DNA of 64,000 bases from Agapanthus africanus (Eukaryota > Streptophyta > Magnoliopsida > Asparagales > Amaryllidaceae). The position numbers and the translations under genes are program-made. Location: positions 292,478,044 to 292,542,043 of the forward strand of contig CM057337.1 of assembly GCA_030015575.1 (NCBI GenBank). Reading direction: 5' to 3'. This document shows positions 20,876 to 31,424 of this stretch, piece by piece. Under the pieces are notes generated by a model. That model was not told the DNA's origin, ran no database searches, and saw only the letters and a list, made by a program, of their open reading frames with translations. The number at the start of each line of letters is the position of its first letter. Positions within the stretch are counted from its first letter, which is position 1.

Positions 20876-23800
20876 ATGACTGGACTTAAGTTACTCCTAG
20901 ATAAAAACAAACTGACAGGGCCAAACTACAAAGATTGGCTCAGGAATGTCAAGATAGCAATCACTTATGACAAGCTGGGGTATCTTCTTACCAACAAAGC
21001 TCCCCCTGTCCCTGGTCCAACTTCCAGTGTCGCGGATAAGGAAATCCGCAAGACTTGGGAGATTGATAGCGCGAAGGCCAAGTGCCTCATGCTTGCCTCG
21101 ATGGACAACGAACATCAGAGAAGGCATGAGAATATGGACATGGAGTCCATATTGCTCCATACAAAAGAACTGTATGGAGAGCAATCACGTATCACAAGAT
21201 ACGAAGCGTCGAAAAAGTTGTTTTCGACAAGAATGGCCGTCGGATCATCAGTAGCCGAGCACGTGCTAAAGATGATCGGCTACATTGAGGAGCTCGCTGA
21301 CCTAGGGATCACATTGGAGAGTGAGCTATATACGGATATAGTTCTCCAGTCCCTTCCTTCCACTTACGCCCAGTTTATACTGAACTTCAACCTACAAGAA
21401 AAAGAGGTTGAACTATCAGAGCTCCTCAACATGCTGAGGAGCGCAGAGGGCACCCTACAGAAAAGTAGGGATACATCCACTTTGTTTGTAGGAGGATCAT
21501 CTTCTTCTAGGTCCAAGGCGAAAGCCAAGGGAAAGAAGAAGAAGGCCCCCGCCAAACCAAGGGGCGGTGTTAGTAAAGTGGATACGAAGGGAAAAGGTAA
21601 AGCAACAAAGATAGCGGTGAAGCTTGTGGATAAGGAAGAATGCTTCTTTTGTCATAAGAAAGGACACTGGAAGAATGATTGCAGGGCCTGGAAGGCCAGA
21701 ACACAGGAATTGAAGCAGGTTGCAGCTTCAGCTTCAGGTGTGTATGTTATTGAAAACTGTCTTTCAATAAACTCTACTTCCTGGGTATTGGATACCGGAT
21801 CAGGATCTCATATCTGTAATTCTTTGCAGGCGTTGAGAAACCGTAGGGTTTTAAAGGCAGGTGACATGACCCTCAGAGTTGCGAACGGAGCTAGCATGGA
21901 TGCTAAAGCCGTGGGGGACTATCACCTGGGAATGTCAGATGGACATGTTTTGGTTTTGCGTAATTGCTTTTTTGTACCCAACGCAACTTGTAATATCATT
22001 TCTGTATCTTTAGTTTCTAAAGAAGGTTATGAATTTGCGTTTGTAAGTAATGTTGTAAACATTCACCTTAATCAAGTTTTGATTGGGTCAGGTACATTGA
22101 GTAATGGTATATACGTGTTAAACCAACCACAGATTTTCAACGTCCAGAATACACACAAAAGAAAGTCTCCGGAAATGAATCAGACTTTCTTATGGCATTG
22201 TAGATTGGGTCACATCAATGAGAGAAGGTTGACTAAGTTACATACAGAAGGGTATTTGAATGCGTTCGAATATCAGTCGTATGCCACTTGTCAATCCTGT
22301 CTCAAAGGAAAGATGACAAAGACTCCGTTTACTGGACATGGAGTAAGAGCGAGCGAGCTCTTAGGACTCGTACACAGTGACGTGTGCGGTCCAATGTCTA
22401 CACATGCCCGAAGCGGACATTCTTACTTCATTACTTTTATGGATGACTTCTCAAGGTACGGTTATGTCTTCTTAATGAAACATAAGTCCGAGGCCTTTGG
22501 AAAATTCCAGGAGTATAAGAGTGAAGTAGAGAAACAGACCGGCAAAAGTATTAAGATTCTAAGATCGGATCGAGGTGGAGAATACTTAAGTGCCGAATTC
22601 CTGAATTACTTAAAAGAGAATGGTATTCTCTCTCAGCTTACTCCTCCATACACTCCGCAACATAACGGCGTATCGGAGAGACGGAACCGAACCCTATTGG
22701 ATATGGTTCGGTCCATGATGAGTAACGCTGAGTTACCGCGATCATTCTGGGGATATGCACTAGAAGCAGCTGCGTATCTCTTGAACAAGGCTCCCACCAA
22801 GACTGTGCCTACCACCCCATATGAGATGTGGACTGGGAAGAAACCCTGTCTTAAGTATCTTAAGGTATGGGGATGTCCAGCTTTTGTAAAAAAGCAGCAT
22901 GCGGACAAACTTGAGGCACGTTCAGTACAGTGTAAGTTTGTGGGATACCCAAGGAACTCCAGGGGGTATCTTTTCTATTCCGCTGAGGAGCAAAAGGTCT
23001 TTGTTTCTCAGCATGCCCGCTTCTTGGAAACTGAGTTTTTAGAAACCCAGATAAGTGGGAACACAATAGAACTGGAAAAGGTTCCAGAACCACAGACTGT
23101 TACTGAAAGCTTAGTGGAACCAGAGGGTTCAACAGAACAGGACATTCCTACGCCGCTCCGCTGGAGTAGTAGGCAGTCTCATCCGCCCGAGAGATACTGC
23201 GGTTTTCTCATAGACGGGGATAGAGAGGATTGCATCATAGATTATGATGAGCCTACTAGCTTCCAGCAGGCCGTTCAGAGCGTTGACTCAGTGAAATGGC
23301 TGGATGCAATGCGGACCGAAATGGAGTCCATGTACACCAACAAGGTATGGACGTTGGACATTGCTCCAGACGGGGTAAAACCCGTAGGATGCAAGTGGAT
23401 CTTCAAAAGGAAGATTGGTGTAGATGGACAGGTTGAGACCTATAAAGCTAGGCTGGTAGCAAAGGGTTTTCGTCAAAGACCTGGCTTGGACTACGACGAA
23501 ACCTTTTCTCCAGTAGCCATGCTGAAATCCATTCGGATCCTTCTTGCCATTGCTGCCTTCCACGATTATGAGATCTGGCAAATGGATGTAAAGACAGCTT
23601 TTCTAAATGGAAATTTAGAGGAGTGTGTCTATATGGACCAGCCAGAGGGTTTCATTCAGAGTGGGAGTAGCGGAAAGGTGTGCAAGTTGCTTAAGTCCAT
23701 CTATGGACTAAAGCAGGCATCGCGGAGTTGGAACATCTGCTTTGATGAGACAGTCAAAGAATTTGGCTTTATCAAAAATCCAGATGAACCATGCATCTAT

Positions 23801-24826
23801 AGTAGATTTGTAGCGAGAACTGTAGTATTCCTCGTTTTATACGTGGATGACATTCTCTTGATAGGAAATGACATTCCTATGCTACAATCTGTCAAGGGGT
23901 TCTTGTCACAAAGGTTCTCCATGAAAGACCTGGGTGATGCCTCATACATCCTGGGGATCCGGATCCATCGTGATAGATCCAAGAGGATATTGGGACTTTC
24001 TCAGTCCAGGTACATCGACACCATAGTGAAAAGATTCAGTATGGAAGATTCCAAGCGCGGTAACCTACCGGCTTGTCACGGGATCACCCTCTCTAAAGAG
24101 ATGTCTCCCAAGACTGATTTGGAGAGGGATCGCATGTCTATTATACCCTACGCTTCTGCGGTAGGCTCTATAATGTATGCGATGTTGTGTACCAGACCGG
24201 ATGTAGCTTATGCACTGAGTGTAGTAAGCCGGTATCAGTCAAACCCTGGGGAGAAACATTGGATAGCAGTAAAGAACATTCTCAAGTACCTGAGAAGGAC
24301 TAAGGAGATGTTCTTGGTGTATGGCGGAAAAGACCTCCAGATCGAGGCCTTTGCTGACTCCAGCTTCCAGAGTGACAAGGATGATTCCAAGTCCATGTCG
24401 GGTTTTGTCTTCACCCTCAATGGAGGGGCGGTGTGTTGGAAGAGTTCCAAACAGGAAACCGTTGCAGACTCGACGATGGAAGCGGAATACATCGCTGCAT
24501 CTGATGCCGCAAAAGAAGCTGTCTGGATGAGGAAGTTCTTGAAAGAACTTCAGGTGGTTCCATCCATTGTTGACCCAATACCTCTGTATTGCGACAACAA
24601 CGGGGCTATAGCTTTAGCGAAGGAACCCAGGTCCCATCAGAGATCCAGGCACATCTTGAGACGGTATCACCTGATCAGGGAGATCGTGGATCGCAAGGAG
24701 ATCGAGGTTCGGAGGGTTGCTTCAGAAGAGAACACTGCAGATCCATTCACCAAGGCCCTACCCCAGACTCAGTTCGAGCGGCTGATCGAGATGATAGGTC
24801 TTCGATACGCCAGTACATGGCCTTAG
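20876..24826 (+). CDS. gag-pol: Element A gag-pol polyprotein (intact)
   Basis: This is one open frame of 1316 residues from the ATG at 20876 (starts MTGLKLLL). Earlier in-frame codons up to 20858 have no ATG and lie at the likely splice acceptor. Domains in order: copia gag (about 1-250); CCHC zinc knuckle CFFCHKKGHWKNDC (256-269); protease with DTGSGS (Asp 306); integrase zinc region HHCC (about 435-485) and catalytic Asp 502, Asp 565 and Glu 601; integrase C-terminal region; reverse transcriptase with YVDD (989-992); RNase H to the end (MEAEYIAAS, DNNGAIALAKEP). All key residues visible are present. It would make the capsid and copy and integrate the element's DNA. No frameshift separates gag and pol, so gag excess would need splicing or processing. 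Confidence 0.97.
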   Translation: MTGLKLLLDKNKLTGPNYKDWLRNVKIAITYDKLGYLLTNKAPPVPGPTSSVADKEIRKTWEIDSAKAKCLMLASMDNEHQRRHENMDMESILLHTKELYGEQSRITRYEASKKLFSTRMAVGSSVAEHVLKMIGYIEELADLGITLESELYTDIVLQSLPSTYAQFILNFNLQEKEVELSELLNMLRSAEGTLQKSRDTSTLFVGGSSSSRSKAKAKGKKKKAPAKPRGGVSKVDTKGKGKATKIAVKLVDKEECFFCHKKGHWKNDCRAWKARTQELKQVAASASGVYVIENCLSINSTSWVLDTGSGSHICNSLQALRNRRVLKAGDMTLRVANGASMDAKAVGDYHLGMSDGHVLVLRNCFFVPNATCNIISVSLVSKEGYEFAFVSNVVNIHLNQVLIGSGTLSNGIYVLNQPQIFNVQNTHKRKSPEMNQTFLWHCRLGHINERRLTKLHTEGYLNAFEYQSYATCQSCLKGKMTKTPFTGHGVRASELLGLVHSDVCGPMSTHARSGHSYFITFMDDFSRYGYVFLMKHKSEAFGKFQEYKSEVEKQTGKSIKILRSDRGGEYLSAEFLNYLKENGILSQLTPPYTPQHNGVSERRNRTLLDMVRSMMSNAELPRSFWGYALEAAAYLLNKAPTKTVPTTPYEMWTGKKPCLKYLKVWGCPAFVKKQHADKLEARSVQCKFVGYPRNSRGYLFYSAEEQKVFVSQHARFLETEFLETQISGNTIELEKVPEPQTVTESLVEPEGSTEQDIPTPLRWSSRQSHPPERYCGFLIDGDREDCIIDYDEPTSFQQAVQSVDSVKWLDAMRTEMESMYTNKVWTLDIAPDGVKPVGCKWIFKRKIGVDGQVETYKARLVAKGFRQRPGLDYDETFSPVAMLKSIRILLAIAAFHDYEIWQMDVKTAFLNGNLEECVYMDQPEGFIQSGSSGKVCKLLKSIYGLKQASRSWNICFDETVKEFGFIKNPDEPCIYSRFVARTVVFLVLYVDDILLIGNDIPMLQSVKGFLSQRFSMKDLGDASYILGIRIHRDRSKRILGLSQSRYIDTIVKRFSMEDSKRGNLPACHGITLSKEMSPKTDLERDRMSIIPYASAVGSIMYAMLCTRPDVAYALSVVSRYQSNPGEKHWIAVKNILKYLRRTKEMFLVYGGKDLQIEAFADSSFQSDKDDSKSMSGFVFTLNGGAVCWKSSKQETVADSTMEAEYIAASDAAKEAVWMRKFLKELQVVPSIVDPIPLYCDNNGAIALAKEPRSHQRSRHILRRYHLIREIVDRKEIEVRRVASEENTADPFTKALPQTQFERLIEMIGLRYASTWP

Positions 24827-24840
24827 TGCAAGTGGGAGAT
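24827..24840 (+). other. Polypurine tract of element A
   Basis: TGCAAGTGGGAGAT lies between the gag-pol stop and the 3' LTR; it primes plus-strand synthesis. Confidence 0.88.
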
Positions 24841-26925
24841 TGTTAGTGTATATGCCCTAGAGGCCATTACTGTATCATACTAGTTTGTATATTACTTAAT
24901 GGAAGCTTGGGATATTCACCTTGTATATACAATCTTGCTCAAAATAGTAGTATGCTACTTGGTTTGTTTCTACTTCAATGTGTACTTGTGTTTATTTCAG
25001 TATATCACTTATACGCATTAGTGGAGCCCTTAGGATCTTTGCTTGATTACCAGCGTTGTGATGGCAGTCACACTAGTGGGGGCTGGGTAATCTATAAGCA
25101 CATCCTTATACAGGTCCCTAGTCGCAGGACTATCGAGACAGGGCATCGATACTCCGGAGTAGACTAGCGTATGCGCTTCTCATCCCAGTGTGGGAGATGG
25201 TCTGTCCCACAGCCATCAGTACGTCGTACTGGAGATAGTATACGGGTGCTCGTTGGGTTACGAGTACACTGGACAGGACTCGTCGGGAACTGACAGGTTG
25301 GTATTATACCTATCATCAGTTATCAGTTCCCAGGTGACATGAGTACAGCTTAGTCCGCTGACTTGACACTGGCACTTCGCCTCAAGTGTGTTCCCACTGC
25401 ACTTTGATCACTACCCTACCACGGCTCAAAGGAGTCGTGCAAACAGGTGGTGGTTGGGTGCAGTCCCGAAGCACTTGGAGGCAGTGACGGTTAGACAGGA
25501 TTCGTCTCTCCCGGTATTGGGGGTTGACATCGCGCTGTGTCTAGGAGAGCCATTACACGAGTAGTCCCTGGCCAGGGCAAACGAGATATACTGGTAGGTT
25601 TCCAGTGTTATCTCAGGGTGTTTTGGGCTTCGCTCCGGCACGACTTATACCGCTATTGGGGGACTGACGTTTACCACCCCCTAGGCCCGCCATGCGATGT
25701 ATCAGACGAACAGACCGGACTGTACGGAGACTGTCACATTCAGACTCAGTAGGAGTTCAGATGGGGTTTCACCTCGTCAGCCTTCTTGTCGGCATCTACC
25801 TGGGGACCGTTACGCACAGCTAGTGCCGCTTGCGGTCTGTGGTTAAACCCACTGCCAGCGTAGTGTCGAGTCTTTAGAGTCCCACACAGAGGGTATTCAC
25901 CTCTGGGAAAAACAGAGTAGAGGTCGCATGGTTTTGCGACAGGGTTCGTTCTCATCCGCGCACTTGTGCACGTTTGGAGTCCGGACGGATTATACTGGCA
26001 GGCTCTGGTTTGAGCCAGATACCGGTATATGTTTTGAGGGTTGCTTTTATATCTTGGTATTCTTGTTCCTCGGAACGAGAATGCAGGTGTGTATGCACAG
26101 TTGCTTGAGGCGGAGGATGAGATTTTTCATTAGGGTTTCGGAACGGGTGCGTATGTACAGTTGACAGTTATCTTTTTCCAAACCCTAATGGATTTATGGA
26201 TTATCTATTTATAATAGTAATTAAATGAGAATTTTGTTATGGTTGATTTTGTTGACTTGTTGACCATGGTTGACTTGTTGACCATGGTTGAATGTTGACC
26301 ACCATCATGCTTTAAAAAAGTCTTCCTTGATTTATGCTTACATTTTTAAATGAAGCATGGTAGTGGTCATTCCAAATTACCATCAACTATTCTCATTTTC
26401 AATTATTATTATTAGATAATTCTTTTCTTTTGCATTATGGTTGCAAGAAAGAAAAGAATAGCTCATTCTATCATATTCATTCTCTCTCCTCTCTTCATCT
26501 TCTTCTTCCTCTAGCAAAAGAGAAACCTTCTCATGTGTTGAGAATCCTTCTCTTTAAAAAGAAAAGCAAACCCTAGTCTCTCTCTACTCATTCTAGGTTC
26601 ATGGTTTAGCAAGCCGGAAACCCTAGTTCACTCAAAGATCGAGGAAGAGCCCAAAGGTCGAACCTTCGAGGTGGATCCATCTTCGACGAAAGAAGGCAAC
26701 GAAAAGAGAACCATCAACCTCCACAAAGTTTGAAGAAGAAGGAGTTCAAGTTTAGGTATAACCATCTCTATCCGAGTAGCTAAATCCCTTTAGCAAGTTT
26801 GCTAGTTTTAGTTTAGGTAACGATCCCGACCTAGTTTAGTCCATGTTGCCTCTTGCACTAAAAATTTGATTTTTATACCGTTTCCGCCTCCCCGTAAGAA
26901 CCGGGGGTCGCAACGTGGACTTACA
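24841..26925 (+). mobile_element. Element A 3' LTR
   Basis: It is 2085 bp with the same ends as the 5' LTR and about ten substitutions. The palindrome is at 25566-25577 and the W-box cluster at 26252-26300. It is followed by the AATGC duplication. Confidence 0.97.
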
Positions 26926-26930
26926 AATGC

Positions 26931-28131
26931 AACTGAGACAAAGATAATATATTTACTCAATATAATACTCGGATCCGGTTTAAACCAAAGCCGACCAGTA
27001 TCATCTGTCCGAAAACCGACACGTGCGTAAACGCACGTGCATTCTCCGAACCCTGCCATAAAACCATACGGCCTCTACAACGTTTCGCCCGAACTTAAGA
27101 AACTGTCTGTAGGGGACTCTAATGACTCGTCAGTACCCTTGCAGTGGGTTTAACCATAAACCGTCAGCGGCACTAGCTATGCGTAACGGCTGCCCATGGA
27201 CTGACCTCAAGGGAGGCCGATGAGCGAACTCATCCGGAAACCCTACTGAGCCTAACAGTGACAATGTATATACAGTCCGGTCCGTTCGTCTATGAGTATC
27301 GCATATCTGCCTAGGGGGCTAGTAACGTCAGACCCTAATAGCAGTATAAGTCTTGTCGGAGTGTAGCCCAATATCACCCTGAGATACTACTAGAGTACCT
27401 ACCAGTAAATCTTCTGCCACGGCCGTGGGCTTTTGTGTAATGGCTCTCCTAGACACAGCACGATCTCGCCCCCAATACCGGGAGAGGCGAATCCCCTGCC
27501 GATCCGCTCACGTGCCTCCATGTGGCTCGGGACTGTACCCAAAAACTACCTATTTGCACGACTCCTTTGAGCCGTGGTAGGGTAGAAATCAAAGCACAGT
27601 GGGAACTCACACGAGACAAATGACGACCTCAGGTCGATGAACTAACCTGTACACATGTCACCAGGGAACTGCTATCTGACGATATGTATAATACCAACTA
27701 GCAGGTTCCCGGCGAGTCCTGTCTGGTGTACTCATAACCTAATGAGCACCTGTATACATCTTAGGTGATCCAACTGACACCAGTGGCTTGTGAGACAGGC
27801 CACCGCCCCTCGACGGGGTCTCGACTGTATACACTAGTCTACTCCGGAGTATCGATGCCCTGTCTCGAAACTCCCACGACTAGGGACCTCAATTAAGGAT
27901 ATGCATATAAACTACCCAACTCTCACGTATATGATCGCCATCATACTGTTGGTAGTAAAGCAAGATCCTAAGGGCTCTATCAAAGTGTAACATGTACACG
28001 ACTGATAAAGGCAAACCAGATAGCTTACTATCATCTCGAGTAAGACTGTCCTACCGGTATAGGTCCTCCGCAATCATTGCAATCACGTACCTGCGATCCA
28101 ATAATTGACTCTGAGGGCATTATCTCCAACA
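26931..28131 (-). mobile_element. Element B 5' LTR, outer part
   Basis: This matches 7135-8339 of the other LTR. On the minus strand the LTR start TGTTGGAGATAATGCCCTC is at 28131. It is followed by GATGG (28132-28136), the partner of 6281-6285. Confidence 0.93.
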
Positions 28132-28136
28132 GATGG

Positions 28137-29121
28137 CATAAGAGGACGTTATATTTTCATTGTTTTCTGCAATGATAGGTTAATGATGGGACGCATTATT
28201 TATAATGCAAAGAAAATAAACCAAAAGTTTAATCGTTGGAACAATTTAAAAGAAACCACTCGGTTAATTTTAAAAACAGATATTTTTAAATGCGGAGCTT
28301 TAACCACTCCTTTTAAAAGCTATCAGGTTCCTTCGGTTATATCAAGTTCACTACGTTCAGGGTTTTGCCAAAACCATTCGTAGCCCTCCGTCATTTCATT
28401 TGGGTATTCAGTAGCATTCAAGCTATGCATTTTGGCCAAAGTCAAGGCATAGTGTTTGGTAGCTGCTGGGTTTTCATTTGTTGCATAAGATAGATGAGTT
28501 GGTTTGGGACAGTCGTATTATCATTTGACCAAAGTCAGGGGTATATACGGATGGGTTCAAATTGACAAGATAATGACGGGTAGAACTTGACATGTGACTT
28601 ATGACATTTTGACCAAAGCCAAGGTCATAAGAGCATGGGGCAAAAATATATATCGGGAATTTCTAAAGAAACTGAAATTTGCAAAGAGTTGCATACCATT
28701 TGGAGTTTGATGAATTTTGGTAGGATTCCTTCAACATTATCATACAATGATATTTGGATCCCGATCCTACTGTGAGTATATGCTACTTATCAGGATATTC
28801 GTCACTTAACGATCAATGCTATAAACCAAGTAGGTGTCAAGAAAGGTGTCAGCGGGGTTACGCCCCCAGAGAAAAGAGGTTATTTAATTAAGGAACTTCG
28901 TGAAAGCGTTGGAAAACCTCCCTCGAAGTATCGACACTAGCCTGGCTGAATGGTTAAGCAAGTATTGTACGGTAAGAATAGTCCTGGCTAATTCTTCTTT
29001 TATGGTTTGAGGAAGGATTCGAGAAACAGTGGGAGCCATCCAGTTTAGATAAACTAAAAACCACTCTAAACTTGCAAGAGCATCATGCTAAAGTGTTTTC
29101 TTCTCTCTCTCCTAATTGCAG
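28137..29121 (+). other. Element D untranslated leader, second part
   Basis: This continues the leader cut at 6285 and is colinear with 19851-20863 of A. It contains three short hairpins (28432-28445, 28525-28538, 28609-28622) of the form TTGAC-CAAA-GTCAA with wobble changes, the possible donor GTGAGT at 28772 and acceptor TTGCAG at 29116-29121. An in-frame ATG at 29085 lies before the acceptor and is unlikely to be used. Confidence 0.78.
28432..28622 (+). other. Three short hairpins in the D leader
   Basis: TTGGCCAAAGTCAA, TTGACCAAAGTCAG and TTGACCAAAGCCAA occur at spacings of 93 and 84 nt. The stems pair with G-U allowed, except one A-C in the third. The loop is CAAA where A and B' have CTTC. 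Confidence 0.6.
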
Positions 29122-29132
29122 CGACCCTGAAA

Positions 29133-31424
29133 ATGACTGGACTTAAGTTACTTTTAGAGAAAAATATACTGACAGGGCCAAACTCTAAAGATTTGCTGCG
29201 GAATATCAAAATGGCTTTGACCTATGACAAATTGGGGTACGTCCTCACCGCTACGGCACCTGCTGTCCCAGGTCCCAAATCCAGTAATACGGATAAGGAA
29301 ATCCGCAAAACCTGGAATTTCGATTGCGCGAAAGCCAAGTGCATCGTGCTTGCCTCGATGAACAATGAACATCAGAGGAGGCACGAGGATATGGAACTAG
29401 ATAGCATATTTCTCCATACAAAGGAACTTTATGGAGAGCAATCTCGTATAGCAAGATACGAGACCTCTAAGAACTTGTTTCGAGCGAGGTTGGCTGTCGG
29501 GTCATCGGTAGGAAAACATGTCCTAAAGATGATCGGCTATATAGAAGAGCTCGCAGACCTTGGGACGACTTTGGATAATGAGCTTTATACAGACCTTATT
29601 CTCCAGTCCCTTCCTCACACCTACGCCCAGTTTATCCTGAACTTCAACATTCAAAGAAAAGAAGTTGAACTTCCGGAACTCCTGAACATGTTAAGGAGTG
29701 CAGAGGGCACCTTGCAGAAGACAAGGGAAACACCCGCTATGTTTGTTGGCGGTGCATCTTCTTCCGGGTCCAAGGCTAGGGCCAGAGGAATGAAGAAGAA
29801 GGCCGCCACCAAACCTAGAGGAGGTGTTAGTAAGGTGGGAGGGAAGGGAAAGAAAAAGTTTGCGGTACCGGTAGTGGGCCAGGATGAGTGCTTCTATTGT
29901 CACAGGAAAGGGCACTGGAAGAAAGATTGCAAGGCGTGGAACGCCAAGAACCAGGAACCGAAGCAAGCTGTGGCTTCGACTTCAGGTGTGTTTGTAATTG
30001 AGAATTGTCTGTCAATTAACTCTACTTCCTGGGTATTGGATACCGGATCAGGATCTCATATTTGCAATTCATTGCAGGCACTGAGAAACCGTAGAGTGCT
30101 GAAGGAAGGTGATATGACCCTAAAGGTTGCTAACGGAGCTAGCGTGGGAGCTGCGTCCGTCGGGGATTATCACCTAGGATTGACAAGTGGACACATTTTG
30201 GTTTTACATAACTGTTTTTTTGTACCAAGCTTAACGTGTAATATCATATCAGTTTCCTTGTTATCAAATAAAGGTTATGATTTCATGTTTGTCAGAGATG
30301 TTGTTAACATCCACCTTAATCATGGTTTGATTGGGTCCGGTAAACTAAATAACGGTATATATGTTTTAAACCAACTCCAAATTTTCAATGTCCAGAACAC
30401 ACTAAAAAGAAAGTCTCCAGATTTAAATAAAACTTTCTTATGGCATTGTAGACTGGGTCACATCAATGAGAGAAGGTTGACTAAGTTGCATAGAGAAGGA
30501 TATTTGGACTCGTTCGAATATCAAACTTATGACACTTGTCAATCTTGTCTCAAAGGAAAGATGACAAAGACTCCATTTACTGGACATGGAGTAAGAGCGA
30601 GCGAGCTCTTAGGACTCATACACAGCGATGTATGTGGTCCACTGTCTACGCATGCAAGAGGTGGTTTTTCCTATTTCATTACTTTCACGGATGATTACTC
30701 AAGATACGGATTCATTTATCTGATGAAACATAAATCCGAGGCTTTTGAGAAATTCCAAGAGTATAAGAATGAAGTAGAAAACCAAACCGGCAAAAGTATC
30801 AAGACACTTAGATCTGATCGAGGTAGTGAATACTTGAGTGCCGAGTTCCTAGGTTACCTAAAAGAGAAAGGAATTCTCTCTCAGCTTCTCCTCTATACAC
30901 TCCACAGCATAACGGTGTATCGGAGAGACGGAATCGAACCCTATTGGATATGGTACGATCCATGATGAGCAATGCTGAGTTACCACGATCTTTTTGGGGT
31001 TATGCGCTAGAATCAGCAGCATATCTTCTGAACAGGGCTCCTACCAAGACTGTGCCTACCACTCCATATCAGATGTGGACTGGGAAGAAACCCCATCTTC
31101 AGCATATGAAGATTTGGGGATGTCCGGCTTTTGTTAAAAAGCAGCATGTGGACAAGCTCGAGGCACGATCAGTAAAATGTAAGTTTGTGGGATATCCAAA
31201 GAACTCCAAAGGATATTATTTCTATTACGCAGAGGAACAAAAGGTTACTGTTTCTCGTAATGCCCATTTTCTGGAACATCAGTTTTTAGAAAAGGAAATA
31301 AGTGGGAGCGAAATAGAACTGGAAGAAATTCCAGAACCACAAACTGCTACTGAAAGTTTGGTAGAACCGGTAGTTCAAGAAGAACAGGACATTCCCACAC
31401 CCCTCCGCAGGAGTAGTAGGCCGT
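29133..31424 (+). pseudogene. gag-pol: Element D gag-pol, first part (gag to integrase), frameshifted
   Basis: It starts at ATG 29133 (MTGLKLLL), as in A. It carries gag, zinc knuckle CFYCHRKGHWKKDC, protease DTGSGS, the integrase zinc region, and the catalytic Asp residues (one motif reads DRGSEY where A has DRGGEY). A 1-bp deletion near 30888 shifts the frame: A has CTTACTCC, D has CTTCTCC. The integrase continues in the next frame from about 30890 to 31424, where B' is inserted. Apart from this deletion I see no break. Confidence 0.93.
31420..31424 (+). repeat. Target-site duplication of element B' (GCCGT)
   Basis: GCCGT is at 31420-31424 and at 39157-39161. Removing B' and one copy joins codons AGG CCG TCT CAT, restoring the Arg-Pro-Ser-His seen in this position in related pols. 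Confidence 0.97.

Larger units (their letters stand above)
16765..26925 (+). mobile_element. Complete copia (Angela/Tork-type) element A
   Basis: This is 10,161 bp with two 2085-bp LTRs, PBS, a 2-kb leader, an uninterrupted gag-pol and PPT, flanked by AATGC. The LTRs differ at about ten positions by eye (for example T17049/C25125) and have no length difference, so this is the youngest insertion in the window. The empty site is preserved in the other B LTR. It is the only element here that looks able to supply its own proteins. Confidence 0.97.
6286..28131 (-). mobile_element. Copia element B (minus strand), decayed, holding two later insertions
   Basis: Read on the minus strand: 5' LTR 28131-26931 + 16764-16040 + 13824-13686, PBS 13684-13671, leader to about 11400, a duplicated noncoding block in the place of gag, decayed pol to about 8353, PPT, and 3' LTR 8339-6286. 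Without the solo LTR C and element A the element is about 9.47 kb. It is flanked by GATGG. No open gag or pol frame remains. Confidence 0.93.

Noticed and set aside
29085-29132. Hydrophobic N-terminal extension (MLKCFLLSLLIAA) on D gag, like a signal peptide
   Set aside because: It lies before the TTGCAG acceptor-like site. Element A has no ATG there, and the homologous gag starts at MTGLKLLL (29133).
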